Positions 19,298 through 29,083 are shown, counted from the stretch's first letter. The stretch is 64,000 nucleotides of DNA from Verrucomicrobiota bacterium (GCA_016199985.1 JACQFQ010000037.1:62001-126000), one strand, 5' to 3'. Numbers and translations: made by a program. The notes: generated by a model from the sequence alone, not told the origin.

Positions 19298-20737
19298 ATG
19301 CCAACGCTTCCAAGCCATTCCGTTCAGTTCTGGTCGGTGACAGCCGCCCTCGCCCTCGCCCTCGTTCTCGCGCCCAGCCTCGCAAGCGTCGCCATCGCCG
19401 CAGCCCCTGTTCGCAAGGTCGTCCTCGAAGCGCATTGCGACAATCCCATGGAACTCGCCCCGCTGCCGGATGGCCGGGTTCTGTTTATTGAGCGCTTCGG
19501 CAGTGTTCGCGTGTGGAAGCCCGACACAATGTCCACAGTCCTTGCGGCGAAGCTCTCCGTGCATGGGCATGTCAACGCCATGAACGCGAAAGAGACGGAC
19601 CGGGGCGGCTGGGAGTCGGGCCTCATCGGCCTCGCGCTCGCGCCGGAGTTCTCTCGAAATGGTTGGATCTATCTTTACTACTCGCCGGCGGGCGACGCTC
19701 CCGAGAACCGCCTCTCTCGCTTCACCCTCACGGGCGACCAGCTGGATCTGGCGTCCGAGAAGATCGTCCTCCGCGTCCCGGTGCAACGCGAGGTCTGCTG
19801 TCATGACGCGGGGTCCCTGGCCTTCGACGCCGCGGGGAACCTGTTCCTCTCCACGGGCGACAACACCAACCCGTTTGAGTCCGACGGGTTCAATCCCACG
19901 GACTTTCGCCCCGAAAGATACATGTTCGACGCCGCGCGCTCGGCGGGAAACGCGAACGATCTTCGGGGCAAGATCCTCCGGATACATCCCGAGCCGGATG
20001 GACGCTACACCGTTCCCGGGGGCAACCTCTTTCCGGTGGGCGCGGCTCAAACGCGTCCGGAGATCTTTGTGATGGGGTGTCGCAATCCGTTCCGGATCTC
20101 CGTCGACAAGGAGACAGGCGCCCTGACCTGGGGCGACGTCGGCCCTGACGCTCGCGAGTCGCGGCCCGAGCGCGGCCCCGCCGGCTTCGATGAGATCAAT
20201 CGCACGAGGACCGCCGGCAACTTCGGATGGCCTTTCCTGATCGCCGACAACAAGCCCTATCGCCAATACGATTTCGCGACGCGGCAGTCGGGAGACGCGC
20301 AGCTCCGCGAGAAGCCGCTGAACCTTTCGCCCCGTAACACAGGCCCGAAGGAGCTCCCTCCCGCGCGCGGCTCCTGGATGGCCTATCCCTACAGCCCATC
20401 GACTCGATACCCGGTGGTCGGCAGCGGCGGACGCGCTGCATGCGCAGGACCCGTCTACCACTACAACCCCGGCCTGCGGTCGGCGCGCAAGCTTCCCGAA
20501 GCCTACGACCAGTGCCTTTTCATCTACGAGTGGGAGCGCCACTGGATCGTGTCGATAAAGCTGAACGCCGCGGGAGAAGCGCTTCAGATGGAACGTTTCG
20601 CGCCGGAGATCGCCCTGAAGCGCCACATCGAGATGGAGCTTGGGGAGGACGGCGCGCTCTACATGATCGAGTTCGGCACAGGATGGGAGAACAACAAGGA
20701 CTCGCAAGTCATCCGAATTGAAGCCATCCCTCAATGA
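19298..20737 (+). CDS. Secreted PQQ-dependent sugar dehydrogenase-like protein (GSDH family)
   Basis: A 479-residue protein with a signal peptide ([19 protein letters not shown]). The mature part is a six-bladed soluble glucose/sorbosone dehydrogenase-type propeller. Landmarks are [42 protein letters not shown], the [11 protein letters not shown] motif with a histidine suited to the PQQ site (residue about 171), [12 protein letters not shown] and [12 protein letters not shown]. It also has the [10 protein letters not shown] stretch usual in this family. Predicted role: oxidation of a sugar at the cell surface or in the periplasm with bound PQQ. It ends 25 bp before the epoxide-hydrolase-like gene, so the two are probably co-transcribed. 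No PQQ biosynthesis genes are visible. Confidence 0.9.
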   Translation: MPTLPSHSVQFWSVTAALALALVLAPSLASVAIAAAPVRKVVLEAHCDNPMELAPLPDGRVLFIERFGSVRVWKPDTMSTVLAAKLSVHGHVNAMNAKETDRGGWESGLIGLALAPEFSRNGWIYLYYSPAGDAPENRLSRFTLTGDQLDLASEKIVLRVPVQREVCCHDAGSLAFDAAGNLFLSTGDNTNPFESDGFNPTDFRPERYMFDAARSAGNANDLRGKILRIHPEPDGRYTVPGGNLFPVGAAQTRPEIFVMGCRNPFRISVDKETGALTWGDVGPDARESRPERGPAGFDEINRTRTAGNFGWPFLIADNKPYRQYDFATRQSGDAQLREKPLNLSPRNTGPKELPPARGSWMAYPYSPSTRYPVVGSGGRAACAGPVYHYNPGLRSARKLPEAYDQCLFIYEWERHWIVSIKLNAAGEALQMERFAPEIALKRHIEMELGEDGALYMIEFGTGWENNKDSQVIRIEAIPQ

Positions 20738-20762
20738 TCGTCGACGCCGACCGAGCCCCGCT

Positions 20763-21716
20763 ATGAAATCAATCCACCGCCTCTCGTCGCTTCTCCGCAG
20801 GCCCGCGGGCTTTGCGGCCAGCCTGCTGGTCCTGTGCCTCCTTCCCGGGATTGCGGGTCAATCCCAGGGGCAGACCGCCCTGCTCGATATCGAGCGCAAG
20901 GTCGCGCATGGATACGCCACGAACGACGGAGTGCGCATCCACTACGCGCGACTCGGCGAAGGACCGCTGGTCGTCATGATCCACGGCTTTCCGGATTGCT
21001 GGCTTACGTGGCGACGGCCGATGGAGGCGCTGGCCCGGGACCACGAGACTGTGGCAATCGATCAACGCGGGTACAACCTGAGCGATCGTCCGAAGGGCGT
21101 TGAAAACTACGACATGAGTCGCCTGGTGTCGGACGTGGCGGCGGTGATTCGCGCGCGCGGGCGCGATCGCGCGATCATCATGGGTCATGACTGGGGCGGG
21201 GCGGTCGCGTGGACCTTCGCCATGACCCGGCCCGAAATGACCGAGAGGCTCATCATCCTCAACCTCCCGCATCCGCGCGGACTCCGACACGAGCTGGCCA
21301 CCAACCTGGAGCAGCAGAAGAACAGCGCGTACGCTCGACGATTCCAGCAGGAGGGCGCCCACACCAACCTCACCGCTGAAGCCCTTGCGTTCTGGATCAA
21401 GGACCCGGCGGTCAAGGCGCGATACCTGGAGGCCTTTCGTCGATCTGACTTCGAGGCGATGCTGAACTACTACAAGCGCAACTATCCGCGCGAGCCCTAC
21501 ACGGAGGATGAATCCCCGGTGATCAAGGTCCAGTGTCCCGTGCTGATGATCCACGGGTTGAAGGACACGGCGCTCGGCCAGGGCGCGTTGAACGGCAACT
21601 GGCGGTATGTGGAGAAGGACTTCACGCTCGTGACCGTTCCGGAGGCGGGCCACTTCGTGCAGGAAGACGCGCCGGACATGGTGACGCGAAGCATTCGAGC
21701 CTGGCTGGCAAGATAG
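20763..21716 (+). CDS. Secreted alpha/beta hydrolase, epoxide hydrolase/dehalogenase type
   Basis: A 317-residue protein from the ATG at 20763; an upstream in-frame start at 20718 would overlap the preceding gene. It has a signal peptide ([16 protein letters not shown]). The oxyanion motif HGFPD is at 74-78. The nucleophile elbow GHDWGG has aspartate D143 where esterases have serine, as in epoxide hydrolases and haloalkane dehalogenases. The remaining triad candidates are D268 (HGLKD) and H297 (EAGHF). A helical lid spans about 180-250. A dehalogenase would need a halide-binding Trp/Asn pair; W144 next to the nucleophile fits either class, so the substrate is open. It follows the sugar dehydrogenase by 25 bp. 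Secretion of this fold is less usual than a cytoplasmic location. Confidence 0.88.
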   Translation: MKSIHRLSSLLRRPAGFAASLLVLCLLPGIAGQSQGQTALLDIERKVAHGYATNDGVRIHYARLGEGPLVVMIHGFPDCWLTWRRPMEALARDHETVAIDQRGYNLSDRPKGVENYDMSRLVSDVAAVIRARGRDRAIIMGHDWGGAVAWTFAMTRPEMTERLIILNLPHPRGLRHELATNLEQQKNSAYARRFQQEGAHTNLTAEALAFWIKDPAVKARYLEAFRRSDFEAMLNYYKRNYPREPYTEDESPVIKVQCPVLMIHGLKDTALGQGALNGNWRYVEKDFTLVTVPEAGHFVQEDAPDMVTRSIRAWLAR

Positions 21717-21784
21717 CGCCGGCTCTGTCGACCGCCGTCGCGGCCCTGGTTCTTCGTTTCACTCCATTCCGCGGGGTTCCCGGC

Positions 21785-24133
21785 TCACTCGCCTCGGCGG
21801 AGCTGGAAAGGAGCGCTCCGGACAATGGCGCTCACCAAGGCCGAGAACCGATATCCATTCGACGGCAGCTGATCGAGCACCTGCTGCACCGCGCATCGGT
21901 CGTAGGGCTCGACGCCGCGCCCGAGGGCGTAGGTCATCATCTTCTCGGTCATGCACCGCAGGAACTCCGCCCGGTTGTCCTTCAGGAGGAGCTGCCGAAG
22001 CTCCGCAGGGCCGTTGAAGCGAACGCCTCCTCCCAGCTCCCCGGAGACGTCGATCGGAAACTCTCCATCCTTCGATCGCCATGCGCCGATCGCGTCGTAG
22101 TTCTCAAACGCAAAACCGATGGCGTCCATGCGGGTGTGGCAGGAGGCGCACATGGGGTTGGCGCGGTGCTGCTCCATCTTCTGGCGCAGTGTCCCCGTTA
22201 GAGGATGATTCTTGTCGACCTTCAGCTCAGGGACATTTGGCGGAGGCGGCGGAGGCGGCGCTCCCAGCAATGTTTCCAACACCCATTTGCCGCGCTTCAC
22301 CGGAGAGGTCCGCGTCGGGTTCGACGTGATCGTGAGGATGCTCCCCTGGGTCAGGACTCCGCCGCGCCGACGGTCCTGGAACAACACTTTCCTGAAGTCG
22401 GATCCGGAAACGCCTTCCAGACCGTAGAACTTCGCCAGACGCTCGTTCAGGAAGGAGTAGTTCGCGTCGATCAACTCCAGCACGCTGCGGTCCTCCTGGA
22501 TCAGGGATGTGACGAACAAGCGCGTTTCCGACGCGAAGTCGGAGCGCAACTCCTCGGTAAAGTTCTTGAACTTCTCCCGATCCGGGCTTGCGAGCTCAAG
22601 GTTGCGCGTTTGCAGCCATTGTCCGACGAAACTTGTGACGAGGCTTTCGGATTTCGAATCCATCAGCATCCGCCGGACCTCGGATTCCAGGTTCCGTCGG
22701 AGCTGCCGGGCGCCGGCGAGCTGGAAGAGTCGATCGTCGGGCATGCTTCCCCAAAGGAAATAGGAAAGCCGCGAGCCCAGGGAATACTCATCAATGGGAT
22801 GCACGCTCTTGGGGTTGTCGGGGTCAGGCTGGGCCTCGCCTCGGAACAGGAATCGCGGCGACACGAGCACGGTTTGCAGCGCGACCTTGACCGACTTCTC
22901 AAATGTGTCCTTCTGGCCTTGCGCCAGGTCGAAGAGGGTCATCAGGCGCTTCAGCTCGGCCTTCTCCACCGGGCGTCGCCAGGCACGGGAGGCGAAACGC
23001 TCAACAATTTCCTCCGCGACGGCGCGAGCGTTCCTCCCGCCGGGCTGCTTGAAGAAAATGCGTCGGTGCGTGTCGGACAAAGGCTGGGCGACCGGAGAGA
23101 GAGGGCCTTCGACCTCCAGCCACTCGAGCAGCATGTTCCGATCGCGCTTCTTGGGATCCTTCTCCTTCGGATTGACGTAATTGTTGAGGTAGCTCACAGA
23201 GACCTTCTGCGGGCCTTTCTGTCCCTGGAAACGCACCTCGTGGATTTTTGCGTCCCTGCGTCGCTCAGGAACCTCGACCGTTTTCAACGTCTGGTCATTC
23301 ACCGCCATCGCCATCTTCACGGGCTCAGGCCCGGCCTGCTCTCCCGCGGCTCGCGCGCGCAGGAGGTAATCGCCCGCGACCGGCAATCGGACACGCGCGT
23401 GAACATCGCCCTCTCGGACCAGCGCAATCCAACCTGCCGACCGTTCTTCCAAGGGCGCGGTGGCTTCGAGGTTCGTGGGGTCAAACCGCCAGACCCGCTT
23501 ATTGACGATCGCTTCCGTCACGATCGCCTCGTTCAAGGCTTGCTCGGCCGCGGCGATGTAGCGCTCGAGGAGAACGGGAGGCATCGACAGCACGTCGCCG
23601 ATGTTGTCGAATCCGTAGCCCACATCATCCTGAGGAAAATCGTCGGCGGGCTGGAAGTCGATGCCCAGCAAATCGCGGAGGGTTCGATTGTATTCGTTCC
23701 GGTTGAGCCGCCGCACAGTCACTCGTCCTGGATCGGGGTGATCGCAATCCACGGGGAACAGGGTGTCCTCGACCCATTTCACCATGAGCGTTCGCTCCTG
23801 CGCGGTGGGCTGACTCTTTTTTCGAGCCGGAGGCATCTGAGAGGCCTTCAGGTTCTGGAGCACATGCTCCCAAACTTTCCGGTTCCCCAGCACAGCCGCG
23901 GTGTTGGTATAGGAATCCAGGGCGAGATCGCCTTTGCTCATCCCATCCCCATGGCAATCGAAGCAGTAGTTCTGGATCAGAGGGAGGATTTGCTTCTCAA
24001 AGCTCGGTGTCCCGGTCTTGGCAGGAGACTTCGCCAACGCCGAGAGCCCGAGAAAACAAAAGCTCGCCACCACTCCCCAGGAGGCAACCGCCGGGGCCGC
24101 GCGACGCGCCAACAGATTAAAAGACAACACCAT
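21785..24133 (-). CDS. DUF1592-type (DUF1587/1592/1588/1585/1595) secreted cytochrome protein
   Basis: About 782 residues from the ATG at 24133; a frame extension to 24265 has an implausible Arg-rich head. A signal region (VASWGVVASFCFLGLSALA) precedes a cytochrome c domain with CFDCH (C57, C60, H61). Then come DUF1587 (VRRLNRNEYNRTLRDLLG), a carbohydrate-binding-like strand region, DUF1595 (RRPVEKAELKRLMTLF), DUF1592 (SLGSRLSYFLWGSMPDD), DUF1588 (MCASCHTRMDAIGFAFENYDA, a second CxxCH) and DUF1585 at the end (MMTYALGRGVEPYDRCA). In PVC genomes this protein is usually followed by a DUF1552 gene. Here the downstream neighbour is convergent, so the partner is missing from this locus. Role: extracytoplasmic, probably redox-linked; reaction unknown. 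Confidence 0.92.
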   Translation of the reverse strand: MVLSFNLLARRAAPAVASWGVVASFCFLGLSALAKSPAKTGTPSFEKQILPLIQNYCFDCHGDGMSKGDLALDSYTNTAAVLGNRKVWEHVLQNLKASQMPPARKKSQPTAQERTLMVKWVEDTLFPVDCDHPDPGRVTVRRLNRNEYNRTLRDLLGIDFQPADDFPQDDVGYGFDNIGDVLSMPPVLLERYIAAAEQALNEAIVTEAIVNKRVWRFDPTNLEATAPLEERSAGWIALVREGDVHARVRLPVAGDYLLRARAAGEQAGPEPVKMAMAVNDQTLKTVEVPERRRDAKIHEVRFQGQKGPQKVSVSYLNNYVNPKEKDPKKRDRNMLLEWLEVEGPLSPVAQPLSDTHRRIFFKQPGGRNARAVAEEIVERFASRAWRRPVEKAELKRLMTLFDLAQGQKDTFEKSVKVALQTVLVSPRFLFRGEAQPDPDNPKSVHPIDEYSLGSRLSYFLWGSMPDDRLFQLAGARQLRRNLESEVRRMLMDSKSESLVTSFVGQWLQTRNLELASPDREKFKNFTEELRSDFASETRLFVTSLIQEDRSVLELIDANYSFLNERLAKFYGLEGVSGSDFRKVLFQDRRRGGVLTQGSILTITSNPTRTSPVKRGKWVLETLLGAPPPPPPPNVPELKVDKNHPLTGTLRQKMEQHRANPMCASCHTRMDAIGFAFENYDAIGAWRSKDGEFPIDVSGELGGGVRFNGPAELRQLLLKDNRAEFLRCMTEKMMTYALGRGVEPYDRCAVQQVLDQLPSNGYRFSALVSAIVRSAPFQLRRGE

Positions 24134-24281
24134 TGCGGGGCATTGGACTAAAATCGCCGCCGGGAATTCGGAAAAATCCGCGCCAGGGAACCCGGATCCT
24201 CGGCGCGGGACGCGGCGTCGGAGGCGGCGGGTCGCGCGCGCGTCTTGACTCGCCTGTCTGTTCATACATTCTTGCTCACGA

Positions 24282-25688
24282 ATGAAGGCCGGTCACTCTC
24301 TGCTGTTGCAAGCGCCCTTGATCCAGGCTCCCCTGCCCCTCCAGTTCTGCCCCGTGGCGCTGGGGAATCGAGCCTATGAGGCGGCGGTCGCAAACTCGCC
24401 CGCACGGGCCGCGTTCTCGCTCGCGCTGGAGCGGAACCAGGGCCTGACCCACGTCTTCTCCACGGAGGTGTTCACCTCCGATCACTCGGAGGACACAGAC
24501 CGCTACTTGAACCGCCTGGTGAAGTACCTCCTCTGGCAGATCGGTGGATGGAAACTGAGCGTCGCCGGCCCCGCTCGGCTGACCTCCCGCATTCAAGCGG
24601 ACTTCTCCGCGCACGGTTGTCAATCCTTCGACGCGCGGCTCATGCAGCAGGCCTACGGGAAGCCGTTCACCGTCGAAATCGTCCCCGCCGACGCTCTCCC
24701 CGCCGCCAAGGAATCCTCGTCGTCGATTGGAGGCCACATGGACGGCTGCCGGATCGGATTTGATCTTGGAGCGAGCGACTACAAGCTCTCCGCCGTCCAG
24801 GACGGGCGCGCGGTGTTCACCACCGAGATTCCGTGGGACCCGCGGACGCAACCCAACCCGGAATGGCATTTCGCGAGAATCCAGGAGGGCCTTCGCCTCG
24901 CGGCAACGCACCTGCCGCGGGTGGATGCGATCGGCGGCAGCTCGGCCGGCATCATCCTCGACAACGAGGTTCGGGTCGCGTCCCTCTTTCGAAGCGTACC
25001 CGAAGCCCTGTTTCAGCAGAAGGCCCGGACCATCTTTCGCAGAATCCGCGAGGCGTGGAATGTGCCCTTCGAAGTGGCGAACGATGGCGACGTCACCGCG
25101 TTGGCGGGCGGAATGTCGCTCGGCGTGGACGCCATTCTGGGCATTGCGATGGGGTCCAGCCTCGCGGCGGGGTGGCGCGACGGACAGGGCCGGATCCTCG
25201 GCTGGCTGAACGAGCTTGCGTTTGTTCCGATCGATTATTCTCCCGACGGGCCCCTCGATGAATGGTCCGGCGACCGAGGCTGCGGCGTGCAGTTCTTCTC
25301 GCAACAAGCGGTCGTCCGTCTCGCGGGCGTCGCGGGCATTTCGCTGCCTCCGGCGCATCCAGCCGAGCAGCTCAAGCACGTCCAGGAGCTCCACGCGCAA
25401 GGCGACGATCGCGCCGCGAAGGTTTTCCAGTCGATTGGCGTCTACTACGGATACGCCGTCGCGCAGTTCGCCGCCCACTATCCCGGCCTGCGCCACGTGC
25501 TCACCCTGGGACGCGTGACCTCCGGAGCCGGCGGCGACGTGATCCTCGAGAAGGCTCGGGAGGTTCTCGGCGCCGAGTTCCCCGACATCAACCAGCGCGT
25601 GGCCCTCCATCTTCCCGACGAAAAGAGCAAGCGCCACGGACAAGCCGTCGCCGCCGCCAGCCTTCCCTCCCTCGTCCGATGCGAATAG
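24282..25688 (+). CDS. ROK-like (ASKHA fold) protein with N-terminal extension
   Basis: A 468-residue protein. Residues 1-150 are an uncommon N-terminal domain (LALERNQGLTHVFSTEVF, then YLNRLVKYLLWQIGGWKLSVAG). From about 155 a ROK/sugar-kinase fold begins with the phosphate-1 loop IGFDLGASDYKLSAVQDG. VDAIGGSSAGI and EVANDGDVTALAGG supply further family landmarks, and GIAMGSSLAAGW fills the position of the GTGIGAG-type phosphate-2 loop. The zinc-binding cysteine cluster of classical ROK kinases is absent; only a single GCG in DRGCGVQFF occurs near there. Kinase activity is therefore uncertain. The PIG-L deacetylase gene follows by 64 bp, which suggests a shared amino-sugar substrate. The start at 24282 lies 148 bp from the divergent DUF1592-type gene. 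Confidence 0.82.
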   Translation: MKAGHSLLLQAPLIQAPLPLQFCPVALGNRAYEAAVANSPARAAFSLALERNQGLTHVFSTEVFTSDHSEDTDRYLNRLVKYLLWQIGGWKLSVAGPARLTSRIQADFSAHGCQSFDARLMQQAYGKPFTVEIVPADALPAAKESSSSIGGHMDGCRIGFDLGASDYKLSAVQDGRAVFTTEIPWDPRTQPNPEWHFARIQEGLRLAATHLPRVDAIGGSSAGIILDNEVRVASLFRSVPEALFQQKARTIFRRIREAWNVPFEVANDGDVTALAGGMSLGVDAILGIAMGSSLAAGWRDGQGRILGWLNELAFVPIDYSPDGPLDEWSGDRGCGVQFFSQQAVVRLAGVAGISLPPAHPAEQLKHVQELHAQGDDRAAKVFQSIGVYYGYAVAQFAAHYPGLRHVLTLGRVTSGAGGDVILEKAREVLGAEFPDINQRVALHLPDEKSKRHGQAVAAASLPSLVRCE

Positions 25689-25752
25689 CCGTCGCGGCGT
25701 TCGCGCCTCGCGGACGCCGGGCCCGGCCCCCGTATCTCATCCTGAATCGCGC

Positions 25753-26601
25753 ATGAAACTCTCACAACCCTCCGCCGAGGTCTTCGTCCCGGACGCCGCG
25801 CCTCTCGCCTCAGCCCTGCCCCGCACGACTCACCTTGCCGTGGGCGCGCACCAGGACGATTTGGAGTTCATGGCGATGCACGGAATCCTCGAGTGCTATC
25901 AGCGCGGCGACCAATGGTTCACCGGCGTGACGGTGACCGACGGACGCGGCAGCTCGCGGATTCATGAGTACGCCGGCTATACCGACGACCAGATGCAGGC
26001 AGTCCGCCACCAGGAGCAGCGCAAGGCCGCGTTTCTCGGCGAGTACGCGGCGATGTTTCAGCTCGCGTTCCCCAGCTCCGCTGTCAAAGCCGTCCGCCCG
26101 CAGCCGGTCATCGACGACCTAAAGCGGATCCTCGAGGCGACCCGGCCGCGGATTGTCTACACGCACAACCTCGCGGACAAACACGACACGCACATCGGCG
26201 TGGTGATGGCGGTGATCGAGGCGCTCCGTGAGCTGCCGGCGGAGGGGCATCCACAGAAACTGTATGGGTGCGAAGTGTGGCGCAACCTGGATTGGATGGT
26301 TGACGACGACAAGGTGCTGTTGGACGCGAGCCCGCGCGAGAATCTGTCGAACGCTCTCATGGGCGTCTTCGATTCACAGATCAGCGGAGGGAAGCGTTAC
26401 GACCTCGCGACCGTCGGCCGCAAGCGGGCGAACGCCACCTACCTCGCGTCCCACCATAGCGACCAGGCGAAGCTGCTCGAATACGCGATGGACCTCACTC
26501 CGTTGATCCGCGATCCCGGCCTGGATCCTGTCGCGTTTGTAGAAGGCCATCTCCAGCGATTCGTTCAGGACGTCCGCGACCGGCTGAGGAAGCGCGTCTA
26601 A
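25753..26601 (+). CDS. PIG-L/LmbE family deacetylase
   Basis: A 282-residue cytoplasmic protein without a signal peptide. The metal motif GAHQDDLEFM (H33, D35, D36) matches the AHPDD(E/D) zinc-binding motif of PIG-L deacetylases, with Q in place of P. A second metal ligand is expected from the THNLADKHDTHIG stretch (about 136-148). The VTVTDGRGSSR loop also fits the family. Members remove an N-acetyl group from GlcNAc-type sugars or conjugates. Its place 64 bp after the ROK-like gene suggests one transcript and one pathway, for instance amino-sugar recycling (inference). It ends convergent with the PanB-like gene, 92 bp away. Confidence 0.9.
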   Translation: MKLSQPSAEVFVPDAAPLASALPRTTHLAVGAHQDDLEFMAMHGILECYQRGDQWFTGVTVTDGRGSSRIHEYAGYTDDQMQAVRHQEQRKAAFLGEYAAMFQLAFPSSAVKAVRPQPVIDDLKRILEATRPRIVYTHNLADKHDTHIGVVMAVIEALRELPAEGHPQKLYGCEVWRNLDWMVDDDKVLLDASPRENLSNALMGVFDSQISGGKRYDLATVGRKRANATYLASHHSDQAKLLEYAMDLTPLIRDPGLDPVAFVEGHLQRFVQDVRDRLRKRV

Positions 26602-26693
26602 AACCTGGGGCAGTTGAGCCGCGAAGGACGCCACGCGGAGGGCGGCGGCGAGCATCGGAATGAGAAACACGGAGTCGGGCCCACGCCGTCGGT

Positions 26694-27518
26694 CTACCGA
26701 GGCCCTCGGGCTTTCTCAATGGCTTCAATGGCCTCCGCAAGCGCGGCCTCGTCCATCGACACGAGGTGACCTTTCTCCGGGAAACGGCCCATGCGAACAT
26801 CCTCGGCGTATTCCTTGAAGGCCGCGACGCGCTCGGTCTGGAGCCTTTTATACTCCGCAAGAAAGTTTCGGTAAGCCTTGGCATGCCGAGGGAGGCGCTC
26901 GTCGTAGTCGCCAAGAATGTCATCCGAGAACAGGAACTGCGAATCGCATCCGCTGCCGGATCCCAGCGACATCAGGAGCATCGATGTGTTCTTGCAGAGA
27001 TACGAGGCCAGCTTGTGCGGGACCAGCTCCAACTCGGCGGCGTAGGCGCCGGCGCTCTCGAGCCGCTTCATCTGGTCGTAAAGTTTCCTGGCTTCCTCGG
27101 GAGATTTCCCGATCGCGCGAACGTTGGTCCATGTTGCGTGGCGCGGCGCCATTCCCAAGTGGCCGACCACGGGGATTCCCTCGTCCGCCATGGCTTCAAT
27201 GATGCGCGGGCTTGCGGAGCAATAAACGGAGCTCGCGCCGAGCTCGAGGGCTCGAAAACCAACCCGGATGGCCTCCTCCGCGGAAGCCAGGCCGTGAGGA
27301 GTGGCGCCGGAGAGAAAGCTTTTCGGAGCGGCCGCGACGAGCAGAGGCAATCGGGCCTGGGAAGCCGACGAATCGAAGCTGCAGCTCAGGATGTCGATCT
27401 CAGCGGCCTCGGCGGCGGCGGCCTCCTCAGAGGACTTCACATGAACATGCGTGAGGCAGCGCTTCCCCTTGAGTCGGCGCAGATCATACACAGAGTACTT
27501 CTTCTCCGGTCGCAGCAT
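26694..27518 (-). CDS. Divergent PanB-like protein (ketopantoate hydroxymethyltransferase family)
   Basis: About 274 residues from the ATG at 27518; upstream starts to 27638 give an unlikely head. It aligns by eye with PanB, 3-methyl-2-oxobutanoate hydroxymethyltransferase of the pantothenate pathway. Matches are VYDLRRLKGKRCLTHVHV for the N-terminal helix-strand unit, GIPVVGHLGMAP for the conserved GIPVMGHLGLTPQ, ELELVP retaining the catalytic glutamate region, and GSGSGCDSQFLFSDDILG for GIGAGPDCDGQVLV. The two PanB segments that supply magnesium aspartates (GDS and DMPF regions) read CSFDS and GATPHG here, so the metal site seems altered. It may have a different aldol-type substrate. No panC or panD is adjacent. 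Confidence 0.72.
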   Translation of the reverse strand: MLRPEKKYSVYDLRRLKGKRCLTHVHVKSSEEAAAAEAAEIDILSCSFDSSASQARLPLLVAAAPKSFLSGATPHGLASAEEAIRVGFRALELGASSVYCSASPRIIEAMADEGIPVVGHLGMAPRHATWTNVRAIGKSPEEARKLYDQMKRLESAGAYAAELELVPHKLASYLCKNTSMLLMSLGSGSGCDSQFLFSDDILGDYDERLPRHAKAYRNFLAEYKRLQTERVAAFKEYAEDVRMGRFPEKGHLVSMDEAALAEAIEAIEKARGPR

Positions 27519-27737
27519 TCGCAAACACTGAAAGTCCGGCGAACGCGCATCAAGGATGAAACGATCGGGACCCGGGGAGGCGAGCGGAAGCCTCGAGTCA
27601 ACTCGCGAAAGGCGCAGCTCAGTCCAAGGGCATTTCAAAGTTCATCGCGTTTGGGGTTGTCAAGGAGGGGGATCTCTTGTGATCTCTGCGAGTCGGATTT
27701 GTAACCATCAGAGACCATCCTAAAACCCGCCTCCCTC

Positions 27738-28883
27738 ATGAACAATCAGACCGTTGCCTGGGCCCTTCTTATCGCTCTCGGCTCCCTCGCTTCCGAGGTC
27801 CGAGCTGAAACCGCTCGCTGCATCCCTTTCCAGGGTCGCATCACGGACGCCGCCGGCGGTCCCCTCCCTGATGGTCCTCGAGTTATCCAGTTTCAGATCT
27901 TCGGTGAATCGGCCGGGGGAAACGCGCTTTGGGCGGGCGAAGTGCATCGCGCCACCCTGAACGGAGGCATGGTGAACGTGCAACTCGGCGCCAAGAACCC
28001 CCTGCCCGTCGATCGCCCCGATGACCCCACCCGCTCCTTCTTCGATGCGACACTCTACCTTCAGATCACCGTCGACGCCAACGCTGACGGGAAGATCGAC
28101 CGCGCGGATCCGCCCCTCCTCCCACGGCAAGCGATAATCCCTGTCCTCTTCGCCAGGGAATCCGCAAACAGCAGGTTGCTCTCGGGCTACGATTGGAGGC
28201 CGCTCTTCGGCACAAACGATCCTCAAAGCGGCACGCTGCTCGACTCGAAGATCAGGGACGGGAGCATCAGCCGCGCAAAGCTCCACGCTGACGCGTTCGG
28301 GCCGATTCCAGTTGGGGCTCTCCTGCCGTTCGCCGGAGCGGAAGCCCCAACCAACTTCCTGTTCTGCGGCGGGCAGGAGGTTTCCAGAACAGATTACGCG
28401 GCGCTCTTCACCGCCATCGGCGTCCGCTATGGCGCCGGAGACGGCGTCACGACATTCAACGTTCCCGATCTTCGTGGCCGCACCGCCGCCGGCAGGGATG
28501 ACATGGGGGGCAACGCCGCGCGCCGGATGACCAGCTCGGATGTGGGCAATCCAGGGATCGACGGTGTCGTGCTTGGGGCGGCGGGGGGCAGCGATCGGGT
28601 GGGCCTGACCGCCGGGCAAATGCCTTTGCACAACCACACAGGCCGCACCGGGAGCATGACACGCAACGCCACTCACACTCATGCCGAAACGGCCGACGCG
28701 AGCGTCGGAGGCGGAGGCGGCTTTCGTGTCGGTCGGACCACGGACGGCGGGATCACCACCACAACGTCCAGCACAGGGCCGTCAAACACAGACCATGACC
28801 ATGTGATTCCGTTTGCGGGGGGGTCGGAGGCCCATCCCAATGTTCAGCCGACGATCATACTCAATTACATCATCCGGTACTGA
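27738..28883 (+). CDS. Secreted tail-collar protein 1 (upstream of giant gene)
   Basis: A 381-residue protein with a signal peptide (VAWALLIALGSLASEVRA, cleavage near residue 23). Residues about 29-140 form the beta module shared with the three paralogs at 56606, 57644 and 59321: PFQGRITD..., ALWAGEVHRATLNGGMVNVQLG, LYLQITVDANADGKID and LPRQAIIPVLFA. Residues about 191-252 are a phage tail-collar domain, recognisable by PVGALLPFAG, FLFCGGQEVSRTDYAALFTAIG and FNVPDLRGR. The C-terminus is His/Gly/Thr-rich (LHNHTGRTG, NATHTHAE) and ends in ILNYIIRY, like the trimeric tips of tail fibres. It lies about 200 bp before the giant gene, on the same strand, so joint expression is likely. No phage genes are nearby. 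Confidence 0.85.
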   Translation: MNNQTVAWALLIALGSLASEVRAETARCIPFQGRITDAAGGPLPDGPRVIQFQIFGESAGGNALWAGEVHRATLNGGMVNVQLGAKNPLPVDRPDDPTRSFFDATLYLQITVDANADGKIDRADPPLLPRQAIIPVLFARESANSRLLSGYDWRPLFGTNDPQSGTLLDSKIRDGSISRAKLHADAFGPIPVGALLPFAGAEAPTNFLFCGGQEVSRTDYAALFTAIGVRYGAGDGVTTFNVPDLRGRTAAGRDDMGGNAARRMTSSDVGNPGIDGVVLGAAGGSDRVGLTAGQMPLHNHTGRTGSMTRNATHTHAETADASVGGGGGFRVGRTTDGGITTTTSSTGPSNTDHDHVIPFAGGSEAHPNVQPTIILNYIIRY

Positions 28884-29083
28884 CGCCCGCCAAGACGCGC
28901 TGCGGGGAATTACTCTGTCTTGGACGCTGTCCAGCTCTTCCGTTTCGCGGCCGAAATCCTCAGCGACGCGAAGAATACTCGAGCAAAATTGGTTTTCCCC
29001 TTGATCCGGAGAAAGACCAATGCGATAAGCCTCGCCGTTCACTGCCGAAAAAAGTTGCGGCAAGTGTTCGGGGAACATTTCGA

